A stretch of 64,000 nt of DNA from Brevibacillus sp042683565 (GCF_042683565.1 NZ_JBHUJW010000043.1:1075287-1139286), one strand, 5' to 3'. Positions 1-9,033 are shown, counted from the first letter of the stretch. A program made the numbers and translations. The notes: generated by a model from the letters alone, not told the origin.

Positions 1-1271
1 TTCGGTCCCATTCCGCCTTTTCCGATTACAGCGCGAATCCCGAACTTTTTGATGATGTCGCCCTGATACGGTTCCTCGCGAATGGAAGTAGTCGGGCCTG
101 CCGCTTTCACATGCCATTCTCCGTTTTCGTCTTTGAGCATAACCGGTCCGCAGTGATAAATGATGCCTCCGTTCAGGTCTACCGGGCAGTCGTGTTCCAT
201 CAGGTAGCTGTGCAGCGCATCGCGGCCGGTGTGCATTTCGCCGTTGATAATGACGACGTCGCCCACTTTCAGGCTGCGGATTTGCTCTTCGGAAATCGGC
301 GCTTGCAGGACGACTTCCCTGCGTTCAACCGGTGCATCTGCCGCTGTAGTTGGAGTGAGATCCATCTCAACCGTTTCATCTTTATACAGGTAGCGGAGGA
401 TTTCGCCGGTCTCGGCATTAAGGCGAACACCTTGACGGCGGAAAGCCCAGCAGTTGTACGCTACAGATACGAAGAAGCTGGCCGGCAGACGGTTTTCCAC
501 GCCAATTTTACAGCCGAGCAGCGTCGAGTTTCCTCCGAAGCCCATCGTCCCGATCCCCAGTTGGTTTGCCGTTTCCATAATGTAGTTTTCCAGCTCGGCC
601 AGCTCTGGAATCGGATTCACGTCATCGACGCGGCGGAACAGCTGGTGTTTGGCCAGCGCATACCCGGAAGTGCGGTCGCCCCCGATTCCGACGCCGATAA
701 AGCCAGCGGAACAGCCTTGTCCTTGCGCCTGGTAGACCGCATGCAAAATGCACTTGCGGATGCCATCCAGGTTGCGGCCCACTTTTCCGAGGCCTTCCAG
801 TTCACAAGGGAGGGAATATTGAATGTTCTTGTTTTCACAACCGCCGCCTTTGAGGATCAGCTTGACTTCGATCTCATCCTCTTCCCATTGCTCGAAGTGG
901 ATGACAGGAGTACCCGGTCCAAGGTTGTCGCCCGAGTTTGCCCCGGTCAGCGAGTCGACGGAATTGGAACGCAGCTTGCCTGTTTTGGTCGCTTCTGCGA
1001 TGGCTTCCTTGATCGCTTTTTTGATAATCAGCTGGTTGACGCCAATCGGTGTTTTCACTTCAAACGTTGGCATACCGGTATCCTGGCAAATCGGAGAGAC
1101 GTTCTCCTCGGCCATGACGACGTTTTGCGCGATTGTCGACAGCGAAAGAGCCGCACGAGTGCCCAAATCTTCTTTCACTTTTGCGGCATTGATAGCGCGG
1201 CGCACATCTGGCGGCAGGTTGGTCGACGTGTCTGTGATCAGCTCCAGGATGCTTTGTTTCAATTTTTCCAT
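1..1271 (-). CDS. fumA: Fumarate hydratase, class I (3' end outside window)
   Basis: Class I iron-sulfur fumarase, which interconverts fumarate and malate in the TCA cycle in the cytoplasm. The first ~423 residues are present; the C-terminus runs off the left edge. The fold signature is clear: ICQDTGMP near residues 61-68, GGGCENK near 145, GQGCSAGFIG near 187 and VAYNCWA near 274. Cys62, Cys187 and Cys274 are candidate [4Fe-4S] ligands, though I could not assign them exactly. Single-chain class I enzymes are about 500-550 residues, so roughly a fifth is missing. The ATG at 1271 is preceded by AAAAGGGGCG. A tartrate dehydratase of the same superfamily cannot be fully excluded, but the single-chain architecture fits fumarase. 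Confidence 0.9.
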   Translation of the reverse strand, partial: MEKLKQSILELITDTSTNLPPDVRRAINAAKVKEDLGTRAALSLSTIAQNVVMAEENVSPICQDTGMPTFEVKTPIGVNQLIIKKAIKEAIAEATKTGKLRSNSVDSLTGANSGDNLGPGTPVIHFEQWEEDEIEVKLILKGGGCENKNIQYSLPCELEGLGKVGRNLDGIRKCILHAVYQAQGQGCSAGFIGVGIGGDRTSGYALAKHQLFRRVDDVNPIPELAELENYIMETANQLGIGTMGFGGNSTLLGCKIGVENRLPASFFVSVAYNCWAFRRQGVRLNAETGEILRYLYKDETVEMDLTPTTAADAPVERREVVLQAPISEEQIRSLKVGDVVIINGEMHTGRDALHSYLMEHDCPVDLNGGIIYHCGPVMLKDENGEWHVKAAGPTTSIREEPYQGDIIKKFGIRAVIGKGGMGP

Positions 1272-1440
1272 CTATGACGCCCCTTTTGACGAAGTGGTGT
1301 AACTGATATCCTAAACCGCCTACCATTATAGCATACGCTCCCCCGTCTGTCCGTAGATTGTGCCGGTAGAAGTATGTAACATTTGCGGAAATCGTTCGTC
1401 CTATAAGCGAAAAATGGCTGGATACAGAGGGGGACTTTAT

Positions 1441-3408
1441 ATGAAAAAAAGTTGGTCCATGCTGCTCGCAGCCGCTGCTCTCGCCTTCGCGCTCACACCG
1501 CTGCTATCTGCTGCCGCTGCGCTGGGAGAAGAGCAGGTTGCCTTTGCCGACACGGACGATTTACCCGTCGTCGGTTCATACGATCATTTGAAAAAACTGC
1601 TGGAAACCCAGTGGCGCGCGCAAAACACGAGAATGTACGGCCTCGCTATGGAATCCGCTCCTGCCATTGCTCAGGCTGCTCCCGTGGCAAAATCGGCCGA
1701 TGCAGCAGCCAGAGGATCGGCTGACTTCTCCGCGACCAATGTCCAAGTGCAGGGAGTCGATGAAGCCGATATCGTCAAGACAGACGGCACGTACCTGTAT
1801 CAGACCGCAGGCAATGAAGTGCGGATCGTCGAAGCCTATCCCGCTGCCCGCATGCAGGTCAAAAGCCGCATTGCGTACGACGACGGCCTGTTCCAGCCGC
1901 TGGAGTTGTACGTGGATGAGCAGCGGCTCGTCGTAATCGGGCAAGCCAGCGAATCGTCTGCAGCTACTCCCGGAATCATGTCCAAACGGCGTGTGCCTTA
2001 CGTGGAGAACAAGCAAACCGTAAAGGCGCTGATCTACGACATCAGCGACACAGCCAATCCGCGCCTGACCCGTCAGGTGGAGGTGGAAGGACAGTACCTC
2101 TCCTCCCGGAAAAGCGGACCAAACCTGTATCTGGCCGCCAATCCCTATTTAGACACCTACCGTATCTTCGAGGAAAAGGAAGAGCTGCCCGGCCCCCTGT
2201 ATCGGGACAGCGCAGAGGGCGACCAGTTCCAGACCGTGCCCTACTCCGCCATTCACTACTTTCCGGAAAGCATCCAGCCTGAATATGTCATGATTGCCGG
2301 CATCAACCTGGATCGCCCGCAGCAGAAAATGTCTCTTTGCACGTATTTGGGTGCAGGCGAAAATGTGTACGCCTCGCCGGACAACTTTTACGTGGCGGTG
2401 ACCGAATACGAAACACAGCCGCGAGCTGTCCAGTACGCGAAGCCCGCTTTTGCCCCGGCCATTCTGCCTGTCCCGACCAAAGCGAAGACGATCGTCTACC
2501 GGTTCGGCATGAAAGATGGCATGCTCGCCTACTCAGGGAAAGGGACAGTACCCGGACGCATCCTCAACCAGTTTTCGCTCGATGAGCACAGCGGCTATTT
2601 GCGCATTGCGACGACGAGCGGCGACATGTGGCGCACAGACGAGAACACGTCCAAAAACAACCTGTACGTGCTCGCTCCCGACATGCGCCTGTACGGCAAA
2701 CTGGAAGGAATCGCGCCTGGCGAGCGCATCTACTCGGTACGATTCATGGGAGATCGGGCGTATATGGTGACGTTCAGGCAAGTCGACCCGCTGTTTGTCA
2801 TCGATCTGACGCAGCCGTCCGCCCCCTCCATCCTTGGGGCGCTGAAAATTCCCGGCTACAGCGACTACTTGCATCCGTACGACGAGAACCACATCATCGG
2901 TTTCGGCAAGGAAGCCGAGTCAGACAAAGACATGGCGTATTACCAGGGCATGAAGATCGCCCTGTTCGACGTATCGGACGTCGCCCATCCAAAGGAAAAA
3001 TTCAAGACCGTCATCGGCGATCGGGGGACCGATTCCGAGCTGCTCACAAATCACAAGGCGCTCCTGTTTTCCAGGGAAAAGGAACTGCTCGCCTTCCCTG
3101 TGACCGTCTATGAAAGAGACCCCCGGCAAACAGCGAAGGACGACATCCGCGCGTACGGGTCATTTACCTTCCAGGGAGCCTACGTCTATCAACTGAATTT
3201 GCAATCCGGCTTTACGCTGACCAGCAAAATTACCCATCTCACTGATCAGGACCTGAAACAAGCGGGAGAAGGATGGTATAACAGCGCGAACAACATCAAC
3301 CGCATTTTGACGATCGGCAACACGTTGTACACGGTTTCCAATGGATATGTAGCCGCGGAAGATCTGTCCAGCCACCGCCCGCTCGGCACTCTTCCTCTGA
3401 CGAAATAA
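1441..3408 (+). CDS. Secreted beta-propeller domain protein
   Basis: 655-residue exported protein of the beta-propeller family (Pfam Beta_propel type) found in Bacillales and archaea; no biochemical role is established. Residues 1-29 form a classical signal peptide (KK, then an Ala/Leu-rich core). The family hallmark, NVQVQGVDEADIVKTDGTYLY, spans about residues 100-120. Repeated blade-like segments of the form 'LYVLAPDM', 'RAYMVTF' and 'ALFDVSD' follow to the end. The ATG at 1441 follows AGAGGGGGAC; an upstream in-frame start at 1360 lacks a ribosome-binding site and would bury the signal peptide. It stands alone between a minus-strand fumarase and a TPR gene. Confidence 0.85.
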   Translation: MKKSWSMLLAAAALAFALTPLLSAAAALGEEQVAFADTDDLPVVGSYDHLKKLLETQWRAQNTRMYGLAMESAPAIAQAAPVAKSADAAARGSADFSATNVQVQGVDEADIVKTDGTYLYQTAGNEVRIVEAYPAARMQVKSRIAYDDGLFQPLELYVDEQRLVVIGQASESSAATPGIMSKRRVPYVENKQTVKALIYDISDTANPRLTRQVEVEGQYLSSRKSGPNLYLAANPYLDTYRIFEEKEELPGPLYRDSAEGDQFQTVPYSAIHYFPESIQPEYVMIAGINLDRPQQKMSLCTYLGAGENVYASPDNFYVAVTEYETQPRAVQYAKPAFAPAILPVPTKAKTIVYRFGMKDGMLAYSGKGTVPGRILNQFSLDEHSGYLRIATTSGDMWRTDENTSKNNLYVLAPDMRLYGKLEGIAPGERIYSVRFMGDRAYMVTFRQVDPLFVIDLTQPSAPSILGALKIPGYSDYLHPYDENHIIGFGKEAESDKDMAYYQGMKIALFDVSDVAHPKEKFKTVIGDRGTDSELLTNHKALLFSREKELLAFPVTVYERDPRQTAKDDIRAYGSFTFQGAYVYQLNLQSGFTLTSKITHLTDQDLKQAGEGWYNSANNINRILTIGNTLYTVSNGYVAAEDLSSHRPLGTLPLTK

Positions 3409-3486
3409 AGGCAATGCTCTGTCATGCCCACATGTTCTGTGCTAATATGGATGAGTAAAGAGCGGGGAAGAGAGGGTGTCAACTGC

Positions 3487-4176
3487 GTGGATTACTTGGA
3501 TTTCAATTGGACGTCAACCTTGGCGGGGGTAGCCGTCGTGCTGGCGGTCATGTTTATCCGGCTGCACTGGCCTTTCCGCTTTCAATATATGGCGAACTTG
3601 AACAAGCGTCGGCCAGATGCGCGCTTGCGCTGGCTGGACGCCTCGTACCGCAAGAACCGTTCGCGTGCCGTCGCCATGCTGGACAAATCGACGCACGAGA
3701 TCATGACGGGCAATTATGAACTGGCGGAAAAGTTCATCGTTCAGGGCATTCACGTCTGCAAGGACCACCCCACGCTGTTCAACCAGGCGATGATCCACTA
3801 CCTGTTCTACAACCTGGCGATCGTGTACTACTCGTCCGGCCGCTACAGCGAAGCGCTGGAGGTCGCCTTTCGCATCTATCAGCGCGACCAGGGAATGACG
3901 GATTCGCTCGCAGTCATCGCCTGTTCCCATGCCCGTCTGGGGGAGGTAGACAGCGCATGGGAGGCGTACCAGCTGATCGCCACCAAACGATCCGCCCGCG
4001 ATTGGAAGCTGTTTTGCCTTGCGGAGATCGAAGCCGCCTGCGGCAATTACGAACGCGCTCTCGCCCATTTGCGCCAGTTAATGGGCAAATCTTCTTCGAG
4101 CTTTCTCCATCTGAATCGCGCCGAGCTGGAGAAGCGCCTGGAAGAATGGCAAAAAGCATCCACGCAAGCCGGATAA
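3487..4176 (+). CDS. Membrane-anchored TPR-like protein
   Basis: About 229 residues, not recognised as a named family. One hydrophobic segment near residues 8-25 should anchor it, with the rest cytoplasmic. The body is rich in helix-pair sequences typical of tetratricopeptide repeats, such as LAIVYYSSGRYSEALEVA and IEAACGNYERALAHLRQLM, which usually mediate protein contacts. I chose the GTG at 3487 because AGAGAGGG lies about 9 nt upstream; earlier ATGs at 3424 and 3451 have no Shine-Dalgarno. An intrinsic terminator follows. Confidence 0.75.
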   Translation: MDYLDFNWTSTLAGVAVVLAVMFIRLHWPFRFQYMANLNKRRPDARLRWLDASYRKNRSRAVAMLDKSTHEIMTGNYELAEKFIVQGIHVCKDHPTLFNQAMIHYLFYNLAIVYYSSGRYSEALEVAFRIYQRDQGMTDSLAVIACSHARLGEVDSAWEAYQLIATKRSARDWKLFCLAEIEAACGNYERALAHLRQLMGKSSSSFLHLNRAELEKRLEEWQKASTQAG

Positions 4177-4203
4177 GGCACAGAAAACCTGGAAGATCAC
4201 CAG

Positions 4204-4233
4204 CCGCACAATCGCTTGGGCTGTGCGGTTTTT
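4204..4233 (+). terminator. Intrinsic terminator
   Basis: Stem CCGCACA/TGTGCGG with an 11-nt loop followed by TTTTTC, 27 bp after the TPR gene stop. Confidence 0.75.
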
Positions 4234-4373
4234 CTTTGCCCGCAGGCTTTTTTGGCTGGGTCTCCCATAGATCGCAGTCAATTGTGGAATTCTTGTAAGA
4301 TGGGGTTACATATTTCTCCCGTATGTTCCCCCTATACTGTTTTGCAGAATGCAAGAAAGAGAGGGTCAACTTC

Positions 4374-5003
4374 ATGAAAAAATTCGATGTTTCCATTCTT
4401 ACCGCATCCATCCTGATTCTCGGACTCGCTGTGATCGGCGTGTCCCAGGCGAAGGAAGCCGCGCCTACCGATGCAGTCGTCGCCAAGATTGGAGACACTA
4501 CGATCACCCAGTCGCAAATGTACGATGCCATGAAGGAGAAAGCTGGTCCTTCTGCCATGACCCAGCTGGTTGCTGCCGAGTTGTTCCGCCTGGAAGCAAA
4601 TGCCCAAGGAATCACTGTCTCAGATGAAGAGCTGGACAAGATGATCAATCCGATTAAAGAAAAGCTGGGCTCTCCAGAAAAATTCAAAGAGTACCTCGAG
4701 AGCAAGCATGTGACAGAAACCGAATTGCGCCAAAAAACCGGCCTCATTCTCATGCGCGACAAAATGTTGGACAAGGCATTCCCTGTCACCGAGGAGCAAA
4801 TCAAGGCGTACTACGAGAAATACAAGAAAGACAAGTACAAAAACCAGACCTTGGAACAAGCGCGTGCTGACATCATCGACAGTGTGAAGAACAAAAACAG
4901 ACGCGCCAACATCGACAAATGGCTGGAAGATCTGCGCAAAAAATACAACGTCCAGATCATGGACCCTGCCCTGGAAGAAAAGAAAGATACCGAGAGCAAA
5001 TAG
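4374..5003 (+). CDS. Exported SurA-N-terminal-like protein (no PPIase domain)
   Basis: 209 residues. A hydrophobic N-terminus (residues ~6-22) ending in SQAKEA suggests a signal peptide or anchor outside the membrane. The rest resembles the N-terminal chaperone domain of SurA/PrsA-type foldases: VVAKIGDTTITQSQMYDAM, then a long helical region and the tail AYYEKYKKDKYKNQTLEQARADI typical of the linker before a parvulin domain. The parvulin catalytic domain itself is absent, so this is likely a chaperone-like relative rather than an isomerase. ATG 4374 follows GAGAGGG. A shared hairpin terminator separates it from the convergent metallo-hydrolase. Confidence 0.8.
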   Translation: MKKFDVSILTASILILGLAVIGVSQAKEAAPTDAVVAKIGDTTITQSQMYDAMKEKAGPSAMTQLVAAELFRLEANAQGITVSDEELDKMINPIKEKLGSPEKFKEYLESKHVTETELRQKTGLILMRDKMLDKAFPVTEEQIKAYYEKYKKDKYKNQTLEQARADIIDSVKNKNRRANIDKWLEDLRKKYNVQIMDPALEEKKDTESK

Positions 5004-5013
5004 GTTTTCGACC

Positions 5014-5066
5014 GCAAAAAAAGACTTGTGTCTGCCAAAACTGCTGCGGCACAAGTCTTTTTTTAT
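5014..5066. terminator. Bidirectional intrinsic terminator
   Basis: Arms AAAAAAAGACTTGTG (about 5016-5030) and CACAAGTCTTTTTTT (about 5050-5064) form a long perfect stem with T-runs on both strands, between convergent genes. Confidence 0.9.
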
Positions 5067-5068
5067 CG

Positions 5069-5758
5069 TCAGCCCCGCGCGACGTTCAAAATCTCCTGAA
5101 TGAACGAAGCGACATTACCAGTCAAAATCGGACCATGTCCCGTCGCCAAAATCTCGATAGGCCAATCCAGCAGCATTTCCAGGCCTTCTGCGTACTCCTG
5201 CACGCGATCCGGCTCTTTCGCCTTCTTCATCCGAATATATTCCTTATACGCTTCCCGGACTTCCCGTTCCTCTCCGCCGATGCTGCCCAGCTCCGCGGCG
5301 GGAAAACAGAGGTGATCTCCCGTAAAACAGACCTTCGTCTGCGGATCGAACAGTGCAACAGAGCCTTCCGTATGGTAAGAGAGCTGGCGAAAGCGCAGTG
5401 AGGGAAGCGCTCCTTCCGCTCCGGTGAATGTATGACCGAACAGCGTCTGGGAAAAATCGTCCAGCTCGTAGTAGTCATCCAGATGAATCCAGTTGCTCCG
5501 AGATGGAAACAGGTCGGCATTGCCGATATGATCAGGGTGTCGGTGGGTAAAATAGACGTACTCGATTTGTTCGGCTTTGGCTCCCAGATCTTCGAGCGAT
5601 TGCTGGAAAAAGGCCCGATGCTTCCGCAATTGGGAATCAATGAGCACAAATGTGTCGCCCTGTTTGATCACGTAGCTGTTGATATAGCTTTGCCACGCTT
5701 CCTCGTACGCGATGATCGCCCAGGTGGAGTCTGCGATCGGTGCAACCACATTGGTCAT
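5069..5758 (-). CDS. MBL-fold metallo-hydrolase
   Basis: 229-residue metallo-beta-lactamase-fold hydrolase. The zinc motif THRHPDHIG (HxHxDH with Asp-His as metal ligands) lies near residues 71-79; a later TGDHLCFP supplies the bridging Asp, and ATGHGPI near the C-terminus the final His. The substrate cannot be told from sequence; relatives include glyoxalase-II-like thioesterases. The start at 5758 has GGAGAGATGGAGGC upstream. It is followed by a terminator and convergent with the SurA-like gene. Confidence 0.85.
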   Translation of the reverse strand: MTNVVAPIADSTWAIIAYEEAWQSYINSYVIKQGDTFVLIDSQLRKHRAFFQQSLEDLGAKAEQIEYVYFTHRHPDHIGNADLFPSRSNWIHLDDYYELDDFSQTLFGHTFTGAEGALPSLRFRQLSYHTEGSVALFDPQTKVCFTGDHLCFPAAELGSIGGEEREVREAYKEYIRMKKAKEPDRVQEYAEGLEMLLDWPIEILATGHGPILTGNVASFIQEILNVARG

Positions 5759-5845
5759 GCCTCCATCTCTCCTCTCCTCCCAGATTCAATTCCATACCCC
5801 CCTATTATACACGAAGATAAAGGTGCGTGCTGTCTACGGCCACAG

Positions 5846-6637
5846 TCAACGAACAGCCGTTTCTTCCCCCAGGCTGATCCACGCGCGCCCCTGCGCCCTG
5901 CGGATGTCGATGCTGACGCCGAAAAAGCGGCTAAGCTCCTCCTGTGTCAGCACATGCGACGTCTCTCCTGCCCGGTACACCTTGCCTGCCTTCAGGAGCA
6001 GCGTGTGCGAGAAGCACGGCAAAATTTCTTCGATATGATGGGTAACATACACGAGGGCAGGTCCATCCGGCTGACTGGCAATTTGCTCAATCATCGAAAG
6101 CAGCTGTTCCCGTGAGAGCAGATCCAGCCCTGTGCACGGCTCGTCCAAAATCAGCAGGCGCGGTCTGGCCATGAGCGCACGGGCGATCAGCACCTTTTGG
6201 CGTTCTCCCTGCGACAGAGCGCTGTAAGGGCGATTTTTCAAATAGGCACAGCCAAACGTCTCCAGCAGCTTCTCGGCGTACTGCACATCCTCCTGGGCAG
6301 GCGCGGTGTATAGGCCGATGGTAGCTTCCCGTCCGCTCAATACAATGCGAAAGGCTGTTTCATGCTCATACAGCCGCTCCATCAGGGATGTGCTCACCCA
6401 GCCGATCGATTTTCGTACTTCGCGCAGGTCGACCGTCCCGTACAGGTTGTCCAAAACGCTCACTTCGCCTTTTGTCGGCCACGTATACCCGCTGATGATA
6501 TTGAGCAGGCTTGTTTTTCCGGAGCCGTTCAGGCCGACGAGACACCAGTGCTCCCCTTCCCTGACCTGCCAGTTAATCCCGTCAAGAATCGTCGTCTCAT
6601 CCCGCTGCCAGCAGACATTCTTCACGTCGATAATCAT
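5846..6637 (-). CDS. ylmA: ABC transporter ATP-binding protein, YlmA-like
   Basis: 263-residue stand-alone ABC ATPase. Walker A is GLNGSGKTS near residues 35-43, the signature LSQGERQ, Walker B LLILDEPCTGLD, and the H-loop YVTHH. Overall sequence (EGEHWCLVGLNGSGKT, IGWVSTSL, THHIEEILPCFSHTLLL) closely follows B. subtilis YlmA, whose substrate is unknown. No permease gene lies nearby, so the membrane partner is either elsewhere or the protein does a non-transport job. Start at 6637 has GGAGTGGAG upstream. Confidence 0.85.
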   Translation of the reverse strand: MIIDVKNVCWQRDETTILDGINWQVREGEHWCLVGLNGSGKTSLLNIISGYTWPTKGEVSVLDNLYGTVDLREVRKSIGWVSTSLMERLYEHETAFRIVLSGREATIGLYTAPAQEDVQYAEKLLETFGCAYLKNRPYSALSQGERQKVLIARALMARPRLLILDEPCTGLDLLSREQLLSMIEQIASQPDGPALVYVTHHIEEILPCFSHTLLLKAGKVYRAGETSHVLTQEELSRFFGVSIDIRRAQGRAWISLGEETAVR

Positions 6638-6881
6638 GGTTTCTCCACTCCATTCTCCCTCTCTGATCCCGCAATGTTCTGATTATTACGAGTATACCTG
6701 TCATTTCCTGATCGATCAATTCTTTTGTATCCGGCAGAAATCCTCCACGGCATGAAGGCGCACGAGGACTTTCCGGTGACAAACACCGGCGCTGCCGCTG
6801 GCAACTTTTTGACAGCTAGCACCCGCACAACCCGGGGATACTAAACAAACGAAGACGCCGCCGCGTAAGGGAGTGAGTGCC

Positions 6882-7814
6882 TTGATTCGTTTGGGATATG
6901 CCTGCATCAGCGTGAAAACGAAGAACAACCCGAACAAAAAGACGACCGTCGCCCAACTGAACAAACTGGAACCGCAGGCACGCCTGAAAAAGCTGAGGCA
7001 AATTTTGCAAACCAACTTTTTCAACCTGATGGATTTGCTCGCCTACAACGTGGAACACCAAATCTTCCTGTACCGCTTGCCTTCCGAGTTCGTCCCGCTC
7101 GCGACCCACTCCGCAGCCGAAAATTGGGATTGGGCCAGGGAGTTCGCCTGGGACTTCCGCAAGACCGGAGAATTTATTCGCAACAACGGAATCCGCTTGA
7201 CCGCTCATCCCGGACATTTCTGCATTCTGAACAGCGACAAGCCTGCTGTAGTGAAAACGACGATTGCCGACCTGGCTTATCACGCCAAAGTATTCGATCT
7301 GCTTGAACTTGACGACAACTCCGTGCTCGTCACACACATTGGCGCTGTTGGCGACGACCGCTCGGCCGCGCTGGATCGCTTCGCTGCAAACTTTGAACAG
7401 CTCCCCGATGCCGTAAAAAGACGGCTTGCCGTAGAAAATGACGACACTTCCTTCACGATGGCCGAAGCTCTGGAGCTGTGCGAGCGGCTCAAGCTGCCCA
7501 TGGTGTTCGACTACCATCATCACAGATGCCTGAACAACGGCGAAAACTGGGTCGATTATTTGCCGCGTATCATCCAGACATGGGGGAACCGTACCCCGAA
7601 GATGCATATGTCCTCCCCCAAGTCGGAAAGCGACTTTCGGGCGCACGCCGACAACATCAATCCCGAAGAATTCGTCAGCTTCCTCTCTGCTCTCGCCGAT
7701 TACAATGTCGACATTGTCCTGGAGTGCAAGAAAAAGGATGATGCTCTGCTGACATTGCGCAGGGAATTGAGGAAACGCGGCATCGAGGCAGAAGCCCTCG
7801 CCTCCGCCCCGTAA
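6882..7814 (+). CDS. uvsE: UV DNA damage endonuclease
   Basis: 310-residue UvsE/UVDE enzyme, a TIM-barrel endonuclease that nicks DNA 5' to UV photoproducts and starts an alternative excision repair. Metal-binding residues expected of the family are visible: HPGH (109-112), VTHIG (His152), LAVENDD (Glu185), VFDYHHH (Asp210, His212-214), KMHMSS (His242) and LECKKKDD (Glu281). I chose the TTG at 6882: AAGGGAG lies 8 nt upstream, whereas the GTG at 6873 overlaps that site. It pairs functionally with splB at 17.9 kb, as both repair UV lesions. Confidence 0.93.
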   Translation: MIRLGYACISVKTKNNPNKKTTVAQLNKLEPQARLKKLRQILQTNFFNLMDLLAYNVEHQIFLYRLPSEFVPLATHSAAENWDWAREFAWDFRKTGEFIRNNGIRLTAHPGHFCILNSDKPAVVKTTIADLAYHAKVFDLLELDDNSVLVTHIGAVGDDRSAALDRFAANFEQLPDAVKRRLAVENDDTSFTMAEALELCERLKLPMVFDYHHHRCLNNGENWVDYLPRIIQTWGNRTPKMHMSSPKSESDFRAHADNINPEEFVSFLSALADYNVDIVLECKKKDDALLTLRRELRKRGIEAEALASAP

Positions 7815-7831
7815 GCATCGCCGGACAGACA

Positions 7832-7865
7832 AAAGACGCCACGCTGGCAGGCGGCGTCTTTTTGG
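7832..7865. terminator. Intrinsic terminator between convergent genes
   Basis: Stem AAAGACGCC/GGCGTCTTT with a 12-nt loop and TTTTTGG on the plus strand, after uvsE. Confidence 0.85.
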
Positions 7866-7867
7866 TT

Positions 7868-8851
7868 TTAATGAGAGCAGCCGCAGCCGCAACTGCAGGA
7901 AGATCCGCCGTGACCGTGCGAGCTGCGGTAGGATGACGAGCCTCTATGGCCGTGCGATCCACAGGAGCTGCTGCCACGGTAATCCCAGCCCTGGCAACGG
8001 TCGTGGTAATACTTCATCCGGCGTTGATGATGCTTGTAGTGTTTGCGGTATTCGTGGTATTTGCGGCGATTGCCGCGGTGCTGCTCGCATTTGTGATGAT
8101 AGTATTGCATGCGGTCCATATGGAATTGGAATTTGAACATGTACAGCTCGATATCCACGCCGCCATGTCTGTGCGGCGGACGGTTGCTCGGCGATCCCCA
8201 GTTCGGCATCATATTCGGCGGTGAATTCGGCGGTCTTCTGTTTGGCATCATGTTCGGCGGTGCGTTATGGTGCGGCATGTTCGGCGATACATTCGGCGGC
8301 CTGTGGTTCGGCATCGGCATTCCCATATTTGGCGGCATCGGATTCGCAGGTCCGCGGTTCGGAGGCATCGGGTTCGCCGGCATTCGATTGGGTGGCATCG
8401 GGTTCGCCGGCATCCGATTGGGCGGCATGGGGTTGGCCGGCATCTGGTTCGGCGCATTCGGGGCGGATTGCTTCGGCACCGGGAGGATGGGCCGTTGCGG
8501 CATCGGACGCATTGGTTTTGCAGATTTGGGACGGCTTGGCGACGGCAAATTCGGCGACGGCAAATTCGGGGACGGCAGATTGGGCGACGGCGTGCTGGGT
8601 GAAGACATGTTTGGCGACGGCACATTTGGCGACGGGAGATTCGGTGAAGGGATATTAGGCGATGGAACGTTCGGTGACGGCCTCATGGATGGCGGCTTGG
8701 GCATTTCCTTCGGCATTTCTTTGGGCATCTCTTTCGGCCTTCGGGGCTGGGCCGGGTGCATGGGGGCCGCGCTTGGAGGTACTTTACGTCGTCTTTCCAC
8801 GGAGTGTAACACGTCCTTTCTGGTGAAATCACACAGTACATGGTATGACAT
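7868..8851 (-). CDS. Pro/Asn-rich repeat protein with His/Cys-rich tail (possible spore coat protein)
   Basis: Not recognised as a named family. From the Met at 8851 it has about 327 residues. An N-terminal ~40 residues is followed by three low-complexity blocks: PKEM repeats, roughly ten PSPNx pentapeptides, and MPANPMPPNR decapeptides. A folded-looking basic His/Tyr-rich section follows (YMFKFQFHMDRMQYYHHKC), and the end is Ser/Gly/His/Cys-rich, closing in CSCGCGCSH. Low-complexity His/Tyr/Cys-rich proteins are common in spore coats, so a coat role is plausible inference. The start is uncertain: neither 8851 nor the earlier ATG at 8944 has a strong ribosome-binding site. A Gly-rich antisense ORF overlaps it. 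Confidence 0.65.
   Translation of the reverse strand: MSYHVLCDFTRKDVLHSVERRRKVPPSAAPMHPAQPRRPKEMPKEMPKEMPKPPSMRPSPNVPSPNIPSPNLPSPNVPSPNMSSPSTPSPNLPSPNLPSPNLPSPSRPKSAKPMRPMPQRPILPVPKQSAPNAPNQMPANPMPPNRMPANPMPPNRMPANPMPPNRGPANPMPPNMGMPMPNHRPPNVSPNMPHHNAPPNMMPNRRPPNSPPNMMPNWGSPSNRPPHRHGGVDIELYMFKFQFHMDRMQYYHHKCEQHRGNRRKYHEYRKHYKHHQRRMKYYHDRCQGWDYRGSSSCGSHGHRGSSSYRSSHGHGGSSCSCGCGCSH
8350..8450. repeat. 30-bp tandem repeats within the Pro/Asn-rich gene
   Basis: Three to four near-identical 30-bp units beginning GGCATCGGGTTCGCCGGCAT encode the MPANPMPPNR decapeptide on the minus strand. Confidence 0.8.
8525..8690. repeat. 15-bp tandem repeats within the Pro/Asn-rich gene
   Basis: About ten degenerate copies of a 15-bp unit (GGCGACGGCAAATTC and variants), encoding PSPNx pentapeptides on the minus strand. 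They are coding tandem repeats, with no CRISPR-like spacers. Confidence 0.85.
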
Positions 8852-8944
8852 ATATCCAGATCGAGAAACGACACTTGCCCAGTTTCGCAAAATGGACTGA
8901 GCCCGTTTTTTCAAACCGGTGTACTCGCCGTGCCAACATTTCAC

Positions 8945-8972
8945 TTGACTGCACGCAGGCTTTCGTTACAAT
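8945..8972 (+). promoter_or_regulatory. Predicted sigma-A promoter of hutH
   Basis: TTGACT (8945-8950), 16-nt spacer, TACAAT (8967-8972). Each hexamer matches the consensus at five of six positions. It would start a leader of about 180 nt before hutH. Confidence 0.7.
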
Positions 8973-9033
8973 ATGAGTTACTAATAGAAATAATCAGACA
9001 GCTGCGCATAGACGAAAGTGAGGAAGACGACGC

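Noticed and set aside
111..1277. 388-codon plus-strand frame
   Set aside because: Antisense to the class I fumarase, whose motifs and start are clear.
8340..8690. Regular repeats resembling a CRISPR array
   Set aside because: The units are 15- or 30-bp direct tandem repeats with no unique spacers, in frame with a protein gene, so they are coding repeats. No cas genes lie nearby.
8109..8900. Gly-rich plus-strand gene overlapping the Pro/Asn-rich gene
   Set aside because: No Shine-Dalgarno before its ATG. The minus-strand frame continues into a non-repetitive, His/Tyr/Cys-patterned C-terminus that looks like selected protein sequence. Kept only as an alternative.
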